9,435 nucleotides of DNA from UBA1081 sp045535305. GTDB taxonomy: Bacteria; Bacillota; Clostridia; Oscillospirales; Acutalibacteraceae. The notes under the pieces were generated by a model, which worked only from the letters and a program-made list of their open reading frames with translations, made no database searches and was not told the DNA's origin. Every line of letters starts with the position of its first letter. The stretch's first letter is position 1. The translations under genes and the position numbers were made by a program. This document shows, one piece after another, positions 1 to 6,422 of the stretch. The DNA is taken from assembly GCA_045535305.1 (NCBI GenBank), contig JAZSLJ010000002.1:1-9435 (forward strand), written 5' to 3'.

Positions 1-195
1 CATTTTGATTCCGATTACTGGCACAAGTTCACAGATGCTATACAGACAAGAACAACACAGGGTCTTGCAATCGACAACGGCAGCTGCGTGGTAATAAAAG
101 ACGGTGAATTGTACACAATTCAGGGCAACGACGGCGGCGAATCATATTTTCTTGATAATAAGGGAAATATGGAACAGATTGAAAGGAAACAATAA
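1..195 (+). CDS. C-terminal end of an unrecognised protein (5' end outside window)
   Basis: An open frame runs from the first base of the window to a TAA at 193-195, giving the last 64 residues of a protein whose start lies outside. I do not recognise the family. The visible part begins HFDSDYWHKF and contains two short beta-rich stretches (around CVVIKDGELY and ESYFLDNKGN), which suggests a small repeated beta-hairpin or surface-type domain, but this is only an impression. It does not look like CtsR, the repressor usually found just before mcsA. The last codons AAA CAA TAA (187-195) coincide with the left 13-mer of the intergenic repeat element that follows, so the final Lys-Gln and the stop appear to come from the element. 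It is codirectional with mcsA but separated from it by 217 bp filled largely by that element. Confidence 0.6.
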   Translation, partial: HFDSDYWHKFTDAIQTRTTQGLAIDNGSCVVIKDGELYTIQGNDGGESYFLDNKGNMEQIERKQ

Positions 196-365
196 TTTAG
201 CGGTGCTAAATTATTTCAATTCCCAATGCGCAATGCGCAATTGTGGAAGGGCTTTGCCCTTACCCATTTATATAATGGTTCAAAAGGCGGAGCCTTTTCC
301 TTAATTGCGAATTACGAATTACGAATTGCGAATTTTTATCGGCTTCCGCCGATAAATTATTGTTT
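187..365. repeat. Intergenic heptamer-arm element 1 (13-mer inverted ends)
   Basis: A 179-bp non-coding element bounded by perfect 13-bp inverted ends, AAACAATAATTTA (187-199) and TAAATTATTGTTT (353-365). The left end is itself a small hairpin, because AATAATTTAGC is followed after 3 bases by its inverse. The left arm is four heptamers (CAATTCC, CAATGCG, CAATGCG, CAATTGT; 217-244) and the right arm four (AATTGCG, AATTACG, AATTACG, AATTGCG; 303-330). The arms are roughly complementary. Between them sit hairpin A, AAGGGC-TTT-GCCCTT (247-261), the string TATATAATGGTTC, and hairpin B, AAAAGGC-GGA-GCCTTTT (282-298). It overlaps the stop codon of the upstream gene. The bases from 366 to 412 hold the mcsA ribosome binding site; I see no convincing promoter or CtsR/CIRCE operator there. 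Confidence 0.8.
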
Positions 366-412
366 ATTTAATATTAAAAACTCAAAAATTCATAATAAAG
401 GAAGAGATAAAT

Positions 413-904
413 ATGTTATGTCAGAAATGCGGCAAAAATGAAGCTACAACACATTTTAAAAGAATCATCAACGGCGAAAAGACAGAAACTCACCTTTGCT
501 CACAGTGTGCAGCATCAATGGGTTACGAACCGGTATTTTCGGGTTTCGGACTTAATATCGGCGACCTGTTCGGCGGTTTCTTTGGTGATATTCCCGTAAG
601 TAAGCTGAGCAACAGAGTTATCCGCTGTGAAAAGTGCGGCTGTTCTTTTGATGACATCGCCAGAAACGGAATGGTAGGCTGTGCGGAATGTTACACCACA
701 TTCTTTGACAAGCTTCAGCCATCACTCAAAAGAATTCACGGCAACACCGTTCATCAGGGCAAATTCCCGCAAGGGGTTGGTGAAGACGTAAAAAAAGCAC
801 ACAGAATTTCGGAGCTTAAAGAACAGCTTAACAGAGCCATTGACGAGCAGAATTTTGAAAAAGCCGCACAGCTCCGCGACGAAATCAGAGATCTGGAGGG
901 TTAA
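413..904 (+). CDS. mcsA: McsA, zinc-binding activator of protein arginine kinase (UVR-domain protein)
   Basis: The 163-residue product has the McsA layout. An N-terminal zinc-ribbon part carries CxxC pairs at residues 3-6 (CQKC) and 29-32 (CSQC). A second zinc module has CEKC at 72-75 and CAEC at 90-93. A glycine/phenylalanine-rich linker lies at about 42-60. A C-terminal UVR helical hairpin (about 128-163) contains NFEKAAQLRDEIRDL. In Bacillus, McsA binds and activates the arginine kinase McsB in the cytosol and takes part in stress control of protein turnover. The ATG at 413 is supported by AAAGGAAG at 397-404, 8 bases upstream. mcsB begins 4 bases after the stop and its ribosome binding site lies inside the last mcsA codons, so the two are almost certainly cotranslated. 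Length and all four cysteine pairs match the family; nothing appears broken. Confidence 0.93.
   Translation: MLCQKCGKNEATTHFKRIINGEKTETHLCSQCAASMGYEPVFSGFGLNIGDLFGGFFGDIPVSKLSNRVIRCEKCGCSFDDIARNGMVGCAECYTTFFDKLQPSLKRIHGNTVHQGKFPQGVGEDVKKAHRISELKEQLNRAIDEQNFEKAAQLRDEIRDLEG
895..900 (+). promoter_or_regulatory. Ribosome binding site fixing the mcsB start
   Basis: GGAGGG at 895-900 lies inside the last codons of mcsA and 8 bases before the ATG at 909. The open frame of mcsB extends back to an ATG at 840, but that start lies within mcsA, has no comparable site, and would add 23 residues absent from McsB proteins. The site therefore selects 909. Confidence 0.85.
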
Positions 905-908
905 TATA

Positions 909-1916
909 ATGAAATGGTACGAAACTAAAAGCAACAGCGATGCAATTTTAAGCACAAGAATCCGCTTTGCAAGAAATCTTGCGGATTACCCTTTCCCCTG
1001 CCGTCTTGACACTCAGGGCAAGGAACAGATATGCAAGCTTATAAAAGACTCACTTGCAGATATTTCAGGCTTACAGCTCAATTACATCGAGATGTCATCA
1101 CTTACCCCGAAACAGGCAGTAGCACTTGCGGAAAGACATCTTATCAGCCCCGAATTCGCAACTCCTCAGGCAGGCAAGGCATTACTCCTTTCTCCCGATG
1201 AATCCGTAAGCATAATGCTTTGCGAAGAAGACCACATAAGAATACAGGTTATAAAAAGCGGTCTTGATTTAGACGGCGCATTCGACCTTGCAAACAAAAT
1301 TGACGACTTGCTCGACTCAAAATTAAGATTCGCATTCGATGAAAGACTCGGCTACCTTACACAGTGCCCCACAAATCTCGGCACAGGCATGAGAGCATCT
1401 GTTATGATGCATCTGCCCGCACTTTCAAAATGCAATCAGATGTCAAGACTCGTTTCCACCGTATCAAAGCTCGGTCTCACAATAAGAGGCACTTACGGTG
1501 AAGGCACAAGCGCAAAGGGCGATATTTACCAGATAAGCAATCAGATATCACTCGGAATTTCCGAAGCAAACGCTCTTGACAACCTTAAAGCTATAACAAT
1601 GCAGATAGCAACACAGGAAAGAACCGTCGGTGAAGAATTTGTAACAAACGTCAATGTGCTTGACAGAATTAACAGAGCTTTCGGTATTCTTTCCACCGCA
1701 AGACTTCTGAACACGGAAGAAATGCTTGAATTATTTTCATGGGTACGCCTTGGTGTGATGTATAAAATCATAGATACCGACATTACACTACTTAATGAGC
1801 TTACCGAAACAATGCAGGCGGCAACACTTGCCTGCGCAAACCGTGAAGATATGAACAGCGACGAGCGCGACGAAGCAAGAGCCAAAGCGGTAAGTGAGAA
1901 ACTATTTAAACAATAA
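909..1916 (+). CDS. mcsB: McsB, protein arginine kinase
   Basis: A 335-residue member of the phosphagen (guanidino) kinase fold family that transfers phosphate from ATP to arginine side chains of proteins, marking them for ClpC-ClpP. Visible family motifs: STRIRFARN (15-23); CEEDHIRIQ (105-113) with the acidic active-site pair; CPTNLGTGMRAS (from 153), whose cysteine matches the active-site Cys167 of Bacillus McsB; and GTYGEG (194-199) with the catalytic-loop glutamate. Near the C-terminus RDEARA (320-325) matches the RDxxRA motif that forms the phospho-arginine allosteric pocket. Residue matches to Bacillus are from memory. It follows mcsA by 4 bases. The last three codons, AAA CAA TAA, lie inside the 13-mer end of the next repeat element, so the terminal Lys-Gln is probably element-derived. 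Otherwise length and motifs are normal for the family. Confidence 0.94.
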   Translation: MKWYETKSNSDAILSTRIRFARNLADYPFPCRLDTQGKEQICKLIKDSLADISGLQLNYIEMSSLTPKQAVALAERHLISPEFATPQAGKALLLSPDESVSIMLCEEDHIRIQVIKSGLDLDGAFDLANKIDDLLDSKLRFAFDERLGYLTQCPTNLGTGMRASVMMHLPALSKCNQMSRLVSTVSKLGLTIRGTYGEGTSAKGDIYQISNQISLGISEANALDNLKAITMQIATQERTVGEEFVTNVNVLDRINRAFGILSTARLLNTEEMLELFSWVRLGVMYKIIDTDITLLNELTETMQAATLACANREDMNSDERDEARAKAVSEKLFKQ

Positions 1917-2125
1917 TTTATCATAGGTAAATTATTGTTTGCGATATAAATCCGTAAACGGATTTGCGATATACCTGACGGTGCGATATATACATTCGTA
2001 TGCGATATGTGCCTGTCGGCACGCGGATTTATATCATATCGCATTTGAGCGTTAGCGAAAATATATCGCATTTGTATAGCAAATATATCGCGTTGCGTTA
2101 GCAACATATCGCTAAATTATTGTTT
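1908..2125. repeat. Intergenic element 2: 13-mer ends, GCGATAT heptamer/mini-hairpin interior
   Basis: A 218-bp element filling the mcsB-clpC gap. It opens with a perfect 13-bp hairpin (AAACAATAATTTA at 1908-1920, 7-base loop, inverse at 1928-1940) and closes with a third 13-mer, TAAATTATTGTTT, at 2113-2125. The interior differs from the other elements: GCGATAT occurs at 1941, 1966, 1983 and 2002, and its inverse ATATCGC at 2036, 2063, 2085 and 2106. Between heptamers lie short self-complementary units such as AAATCCGT-AA-ACGGATTT (1948-1965), GTGCC-TGTC-GGCAC (about 2008-2021), ATTTG-TATAG-CAAAT and GTTGC-GTTA-GCAAC. The whole could fold as one long branched hairpin. It starts inside the mcsB stop region and ends 4 bases before the clpC ribosome binding site. 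No coding content is evident. Confidence 0.8.
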
Positions 2126-2145
2126 ATCGAAAGGATTGACAGTTA

Positions 2146-4584
2146 ATGTATAAATTTACAGGTTTCAATGAGAAAGCAAACGCTGCACTGAACAATGCTG
2201 TCAATGCAGCAGAAGATTTAGGCCACACATATATCGGCAGTGAGCATCTGCTTCTGGGAATTCTCAAGGACACAGGCAGTGTGGCATCCGCCGTTCTGCT
2301 TTCAAGGGGTATCTCTCTGCAGAAGGTTGAGGACACGATTAAATCAGGTGTGGGCATCGGAATGCCTACAGAGCTGTCCGCAGACGATTTTACACCCAGA
2401 AGCAAAAATATTATAGAAACATCAATGCTTATTGCAAAAACAGCGGGCCTGCCTTTAGTCGGAACAGAGCATATCCTGCTTGCAATAGTGCGTGAATCGC
2501 AGAGCTACGCCGCAAAAATAATTGCAAAGTGCGGTGTATCCTCAACTGACATCATCAACGACGTCAGCAAGGCAATTTCGGGCAATATGCCAAAAGGGGC
2601 AAATTCCGCATCCTCGGGCAAACCCTATTCCGGTAAAACGGACACTCTTGACAAATACGGCAGGGATCTTACCGCCCTTGCAAAAGACGGCAAAATAGAT
2701 CCTGTTATCGGCAGACAGTCCGAGATTGAAAGAGTTACGCAGATTCTTTCAAGACGCACAAAGAACAATCCTTGTCTTATCGGTGAGCCGGGTGTCGGAA
2801 AAACCGCTATTGCAGAGGGGCTTGCGCTGAAAATCGCACAGGGAGAAGTACCCGAACTGCTCAAAGACAAGCGAATCATATCCCTTGACCTTACAGGCAT
2901 GGTTGCCGGCACAAAATACCGCGGAGATTTTGAAGACAGAATCAAAAGCTGTATTGAGGAGGTCAGAAATTCGGGCAACATCATACTTTTTATTGATGAA
3001 ATTCACACTCTTGTGGGCGCAGGCTCGGCAGAGGGTGCAACCGATGCGGCAAACATTTTAAAGCCGTCGCTTGCAAGAGGTGAAATGCAGGTAATCGGTG
3101 CAACCACCATTGAAGAATACCGCAAAAATATTGAAAAGGATGCGGCACTCGAAAGGCGTTTTCAGCCTGTTCTTGTAGGCGAACCGACCGAAGAAGAAGC
3201 GACAGAAATCCTTAAAGGATTAAGAGATAAATACGAAGCACATCACAAAGTCAAAATCACCGACGATGCAATTCTTTCCGCGGTAAAGCTCTCTGCAAGA
3301 TATATCGGCGACAGATTTTTGCCCGACAAAGCCATTGACCTTATCGACGAGGCGGCATCAAGAGTAAGACTTAAAGCATTTACTCCCCCCGATGAGATAA
3401 AAGAGCTTGAAACTGCGCTGAAAGAGCTCAGCCACGAAAAGGCATCTGCCGTAAACTCGCAGGAATTTGAAAGAGCCGCAAAGCTCCGCGACGATGAAAA
3501 AGAGCTTGCACGAAGGCTATCGGAAGCCAAGGCAAAATGGGAAGAGAAAACAAGCCATATTTCGGGAGAAGTAGGCACAAATGAAATTGCCGAAATCGTT
3601 GCAAGCTGGACGGGTATTCCCGTAAGTCAGCTCACCGTCGAAGAAAGTCAAAGGCTTTTAAAGCTTGAAACGGAGCTTCACAACAGAATCGTAGGTCAGC
3701 ACGAAGCCGTCAGCGCAGTTGCAAAAGCCATTCGCCGCAGCCGTGTAGGCTTAAAAGACCCCAAACGCCCCATAGGCTCTTTCATTTTCCTGGGTCCTAC
3801 GGGTGTGGGTAAAACTGAGCTTTGCAAAGCACTTGCACAGGCAATGTTCGGCGATGAAAACGCAATAATCCGCCTTGATATGTCCGAATACATGGAAAAG
3901 CACAACGTTGCAAAGCTTGTAGGCTCTCCTCCCGGATATGTGGGCTTTGAGGAAGGCGGTCAGCTTACAGAGAAGATACGCAGAAAGCCTTATTCCGTTG
4001 TACTTTTTGATGAAATTGAAAAAGCACATCCCGATGTGTTCAATATGATGCTCCAGATTCTTGACGACGGCATTCTGACCGATTCACAGGGCAGAAAGGT
4101 CAGCTTTAAAAACGCTGTAATCATTATGACATCCAACGTCGGTGCAAAGCTTATTACCGAAAAGCAGTCAACTCTGGGCTTTTCATCCGCAGGCAGTTCA
4201 ATGCCCTTTGAACGCATACAGGAAGCCGTTATGGGTGAACTGAAAAACACCTTCCGCCCCGAATTTATCAACAGAATTGACGATATCATCGTATTTTCAA
4301 GGCTTACACAGGAGAATATACGTCAGATTGCGGGCAAAATGCTTGAAAGCGTAAAGCTCCGTCTTGCAGAAATGGATATTGATATAAGTTTCTCCGACGA
4401 AGCAACGGACAAAATCGCGCAGGTAGGCTTTGACGAGGTATACGGCGCAAGACCTCTGAGAAGAGCAATAAGAGCAAACATCGAAGACAGACTTTCCGAG
4501 CTTTTGCTTGAAGATAAAATCAAATCGGGCAACAAATATGTCTGCACAGTAGAAAATGATGAATTCACATTCATCCCCGCATAA
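2146..4584 (+). CDS. clpC: ClpC, AAA+ ATPase unfoldase of the ClpCP protease
   Basis: The 812-residue product is full length for ClpC. The N-domain (about 1-145) has two Clp repeats, each with a GSEH or GTEH motif; Glu33 and Glu108 align by eye with the two phospho-arginine-binding glutamates of Bacillus ClpC. The first AAA+ module has Walker A GEPGVGKT (213-220) and Walker B with D284-E285. A coiled middle domain (about 415-475) contains a UVR-like stretch, EFERAAKLRDDEKEL, which in Bacillus contacts McsB or MecA. The second AAA+ module has Walker A GPTGVGKT (550-557) and Walker B D622-E623, followed by a Leu-Gly-Phe tripeptide (STLGFSS), the type of loop that docks on ClpP. AAAGGA at 2130-2135 supports the ATG at 2146. 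It is third in line after mcsA and mcsB, separated from mcsB only by repeat element 2. A hairpin terminator follows directly. Confidence 0.96.
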   Translation: MYKFTGFNEKANAALNNAVNAAEDLGHTYIGSEHLLLGILKDTGSVASAVLLSRGISLQKVEDTIKSGVGIGMPTELSADDFTPRSKNIIETSMLIAKTAGLPLVGTEHILLAIVRESQSYAAKIIAKCGVSSTDIINDVSKAISGNMPKGANSASSGKPYSGKTDTLDKYGRDLTALAKDGKIDPVIGRQSEIERVTQILSRRTKNNPCLIGEPGVGKTAIAEGLALKIAQGEVPELLKDKRIISLDLTGMVAGTKYRGDFEDRIKSCIEEVRNSGNIILFIDEIHTLVGAGSAEGATDAANILKPSLARGEMQVIGATTIEEYRKNIEKDAALERRFQPVLVGEPTEEEATEILKGLRDKYEAHHKVKITDDAILSAVKLSARYIGDRFLPDKAIDLIDEAASRVRLKAFTPPDEIKELETALKELSHEKASAVNSQEFERAAKLRDDEKELARRLSEAKAKWEEKTSHISGEVGTNEIAEIVASWTGIPVSQLTVEESQRLLKLETELHNRIVGQHEAVSAVAKAIRRSRVGLKDPKRPIGSFIFLGPTGVGKTELCKALAQAMFGDENAIIRLDMSEYMEKHNVAKLVGSPPGYVGFEEGGQLTEKIRRKPYSVVLFDEIEKAHPDVFNMMLQILDDGILTDSQGRKVSFKNAVIIMTSNVGAKLITEKQSTLGFSSAGSSMPFERIQEAVMGELKNTFRPEFINRIDDIIVFSRLTQENIRQIAGKMLESVKLRLAEMDIDISFSDEATDKIAQVGFDEVYGARPLRRAIRANIEDRLSELLLEDKIKSGNKYVCTVENDEFTFIPA

Positions 4585-4585
4585 C

Positions 4586-4614
4586 AAAAAACCGTCCTGT
4601 AAAAAGGACGGTTT
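4586..4614. terminator. Bidirectional rho-independent terminator between convergent clpC and dockerin-like gene
   Basis: A 9-bp perfect stem, AAACCGTCC (4589-4597) and GGACGGTTT (4606-4614), with loop TGTAAAAA, starts 5 bases after the clpC stop. Read leftward, the stem runs into six T residues (complement of 4586-4591), a good terminator for the gene at 4768-6108. Read rightward, the T tract is only three bases before AATT, so it is weaker for clpC. The remaining bases up to 4767 belong to repeat element 3. Confidence 0.82.
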
Positions 4615-4629
4615 AATTAATGCAAGAAA

Positions 4630-4776
4630 TAAATTATTGTAGTTAGGAGTTAGGAGTGATGAGTTAGGAGTTAAGGAAGCCGCAAAGCGGCTTGGATTTA
4701 AATGGTTTAAAAGGCGGAGCCTTTTCCACAACTCCTCACTCCTCACTTCTCACTCATCACTGATAAATTATTGTTT
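4630..4776. repeat. Intergenic heptamer-arm element 3 (left terminal 13-mer missing)
   Basis: The right end is the intact 13-mer TAAATTATTGTTT (4764-4776). The left end starts at TAAATTATTGT (4630-4640), equivalent to the second half of the left terminal hairpin of element 4, so the outermost AAACAATAATTTA arm is absent. The left arm is four heptamers, TTAGGAG, TTAGGAG, TGATGAG, TTAGGAG (4643-4670). The right arm is CTCCTCA, CTCCTCA, CTTCTCA, CTCATCA (4732-4759), largely complementary to the left. The core has hairpin A, AAGCCGC-AAA-GCGGCTT (4677-4693), the string AATGGTTT, and hairpin B, AAAAGGC-GGA-GCCTTTT (4709-4725). It lies between convergent genes and overlaps the stop codon of the leftward one. 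Confidence 0.78.
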
Positions 4777-6108
4777 CTCAGCAAAATTCTCACCAAAAAT
4801 ACTCATAATTCCGGATTTTTCATATTCTTTGTATGAGAAGCAATTTGCGGGCAAGGGAAAAATCAGAGTGTCAATGTCAATAGTGGTGATAATATTACCG
4901 TAATAATCGGTGGTAACAACTTTTTTCAGATTATCACCGATGAAATAAAGGTTTGTAACATTCATTTCACCCTTTGCTTTGTAAACGGTATATTCAGCAC
5001 CATCCTCAGTTCTTGTTTCCTTTGTTATTACAAGTGTTGAAATATCGTTAAGATTAAAGTCAAAATCAAAATCATCAACCGAGAGATTGAGCGCACCGTT
5101 TGTAAGTCCGTTAAGTACCGACAATGTGGTGTTGGAAAGCTCACAATATTTTTTTTCATCATTATTGAGAATATAAATGCTTTTTTTCTTCTTGCCCTCA
5201 TCAAGCAGAAGAATAGTCATATCAACCTCATTTGCGTTATCAGCAGCTATTACCGCACTCATATTGATATTAACGGAATCGGTATACATTGAAACGGGAG
5301 TATCCTTGCCGTTGCTGAAAATTGAGCCTTTGATTCCGAACTGACCTTTAAGAAAATACTGGGCGGCTTCGGGAAGCTCGTCAACGGGGATACTGTTTAC
5401 ATTATCGGGATTTTCCGTATCAGATGAATCATCATTTACAAGTGATACCGCAAGGCAGAATTCAACCTTTGTAACCTTACCGCCATTAACGGCAAGTTTG
5501 ATATTCAAGCCGTTTTTTGCATATATCTGCAACATATCGTTTGATGCCTTTAACGCCCACTTGTCGGCAGAGAGCTTTGCTTTTGCATCACTCTCGGACA
5601 TACCTGCACCGATTCCGTTCAAAGTATAGCCGTCGCCTGTAACGGTAATTGAGCTGATTCTGTTATCACTTATCATTTCGGGGTCAGAAACAACGGTAAT
5701 AAAATCGTTACGGTAAGTTTTTGTGCCGTCGGATGTGCCGACTATTTCAAACGGACCGTAATTTGTAATAAATTTTGACAATGCCATACCTACGCCGTCG
5801 CTGATTTCCTGAGTAGTACCGCCTAATGTGATTTCGGGCAGTTCGCTTTCAAGCTGGGCAGAAATTCGCAGAACTGTTCTTGCATCACCGGCAGTGATAT
5901 TTCCGTCAGCATCCATATCACCGATAATCAACGCATCTTCATCACCGCTTTCAAGCTGTGCGGAAATTCTGAGAACTGTTCTTGCATCACCTGCTGTTAT
6001 ATTGCCGTCGCCGTCCATATCACCGGGTTTTACGGTTTTTGCAAAGCCTGTTACGCAAAATGAAAGCAACAAAGAAATTACAAGCACCGCAGATATAAAT
6101 TTTTTCAT
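4768..6108 (-). CDS. Secreted protein with N-terminal double dockerin-like repeat, otherwise unknown
   Basis: A 446-residue exported protein. Residues 1-23 form a signal peptide (MKK, hydrophobic core, cleavage likely after GFA). Immediately after come two near-identical dockerin type I repeats, 29-54 and 63-88, each with a calcium-loop pattern (GDMDGDGN or GDMDADGN, then ITAGD) and helix ARTVLRISAQLES. Dockerins bind cohesins on scaffolds or cell-surface proteins, or pair internally; which applies here cannot be told. The rest has two beta-rich regions, about 95-220 and, after a Ser/Asp/Asn-rich linker (about 225-240), 242-440. The second has YYGNIITTIDIDTL and ends with a FSYKEYEK segment, giving a vague resemblance to LolA-like lipoprotein folds; I assign no catalytic role. 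AAAAGGTG (complement of 6114-6121) supports the ATG at 6108, and a strong promoter lies upstream. The protein ends Glu-Lys-Gln-stop inside the 13-mer of element 3. Confidence 0.8.
   Translation of the reverse strand: MKKFISAVLVISLLLSFCVTGFAKTVKPGDMDGDGNITAGDARTVLRISAQLESGDEDALIIGDMDADGNITAGDARTVLRISAQLESELPEITLGGTTQEISDGVGMALSKFITNYGPFEIVGTSDGTKTYRNDFITVVSDPEMISDNRISSITVTGDGYTLNGIGAGMSESDAKAKLSADKWALKASNDMLQIYAKNGLNIKLAVNGGKVTKVEFCLAVSLVNDDSSDTENPDNVNSIPVDELPEAAQYFLKGQFGIKGSIFSNGKDTPVSMYTDSVNINMSAVIAADNANEVDMTILLLDEGKKKKSIYILNNDEKKYCELSNTTLSVLNGLTNGALNLSVDDFDFDFNLNDISTLVITKETRTEDGAEYTVYKAKGEMNVTNLYFIGDNLKKVVTTDYYGNIITTIDIDTLIFPLPANCFSYKEYEKSGIMSIFGENFAEKQ
5845..6024 (-). repeat. Tandem dockerin-like repeat coding units
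   Basis: Two 78-bp coding units (5947-6024 and 5845-5922, separated by 24 bp) encode 26-residue dockerin repeats that differ at one residue (Gly33 versus Ala67). Several third codon positions differ at DNA level, so the two are not an exact recent copy. Both have acidic residues at the Ca-loop positions (D30, D32, D34, D41; D64, D66, D68, D75). Confidence 0.8.
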
Positions 6109-6138
6109 CAGATCACCTTTTCATTAAATTCAAATCTA

Positions 6139-6167
6139 ATTATAAAGCATTATATATAAGTTTTCAA
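6139..6167 (-). promoter_or_regulatory. Sigma-A type promoter of the dockerin-like gene
   Basis: On the minus strand, TTGAAA (complement of 6162-6167) and TATAAT (complement of 6139-6144) are separated by exactly 17 bases, a near-consensus vegetative promoter about 30 bp before the start codon at 6108. It lies between the gene and repeat element 4. Confidence 0.8.
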
Positions 6168-6191
6168 TATTAATTTACAAACAAAAAAAGT

Positions 6192-6371
6192 AAACAATAA
6201 TTTAGCGGAATGCTAAATTATTGTAGTTAGGAGTTAGGAGTTAGGAGTTAGGAGTTAAGGAAGCCGCAAGCGGCTTGTTCCGCTTCGCTCTATATAATGG
6301 TTCAAAAGGCGGAGCCTTTTCATCAATTGTGCATTGTGAATTGTGAATTTTGCATTGATAAATTATTGTTT
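6192..6371. repeat. Intergenic heptamer-arm element 4 with mismatched arms
   Basis: A 180-bp element with perfect 13-bp inverted ends (6192-6204 and 6359-6371) and a left terminal hairpin (AATAATTTAGC, five bases, then the inverse). The left arm is four perfect TTAGGAG heptamers (6227-6254), the same unit as element 3. The right arm is AATTGTG, CATTGTG, AATTGTG, AATTTTG (6325-6352), an unrelated unit that does not pair with the left arm. The core has hairpin A, AAGCCGC-AA-GCGGCTT (6261-6276), close to element 3, then TATATAATGGTTC as in element 1, and hairpin B, AAAAGGC-GGA-GCCTTTT (6304-6320). It fills the space between the dockerin gene promoter and the argG terminator. Confidence 0.8.
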
Positions 6372-6379
6372 TCTTAAGC

Positions 6380-6411
6380 AAAAAAACAGGAGCAGACGTC
6401 AGATCTGCTCC
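6380..6411 (-). terminator. Rho-independent terminator of argG
   Basis: On the minus strand an 8-bp GC-rich stem, GGAGCAGA (complement of 6404-6411) and TCTGCTCC (complement of 6389-6396), with a 7-base loop, is followed by TG and seven T residues (complement of 6380-6386). It starts 11 bases after the restored argG stop at 6423. This supports 6423, not the frameshifted stop, as the ancestral gene end. Confidence 0.88.
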
Positions 6412-6422
6412 ATAATTTTTAA

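Noticed and set aside
366..412. CtsR box, CIRCE element or clear promoter before mcsA
   Set aside because: No GGTCAAA direct repeat, no TTAGCACTC inverted repeat and no properly spaced -35/-10 pair could be found.
104..441. Two short rightward open frames (104-304 and 226-441)
   Set aside because: One overlaps the end of the upstream gene in another frame; both run through the low-complexity repeat element and show no protein-like features.
840..908. Upstream ATG at 840 as start of mcsB
   Set aside because: It lies inside mcsA without a good ribosome binding site, adds 23 non-family residues, and GGAGGG is correctly placed for the ATG at 909.
1541..2107. A 188-codon leftward open frame over the mcsB end and element 2
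   Set aside because: Most of it is antisense to mcsB, and the rest translates the GCGATAT repeats; its serine/leucine-rich product is typical of a shadow frame.
1941..2112. CRISPR array
   Set aside because: Repeats are only 7 bases, inverted in the second half, and spacers are irregular self-complementary hairpins; no cas genes.
4297..4746. A 149-codon leftward open frame over the clpC end and element 3
   Set aside because: It is antisense to well-conserved clpC sequence and crosses the terminator and repeat element; no family resemblance.
6041..6106. Lipoprotein signal (Cys18) in the dockerin-like protein
   Set aside because: The residues before the cysteine are Leu-Ser-Phe, which do not fit a lipobox; a signal peptidase I site after GFA fits better.
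5828..6127. A rightward open frame with an internal repeat
   Set aside because: It is the antisense of the two dockerin repeats, which explains its own repeat; no start signals.
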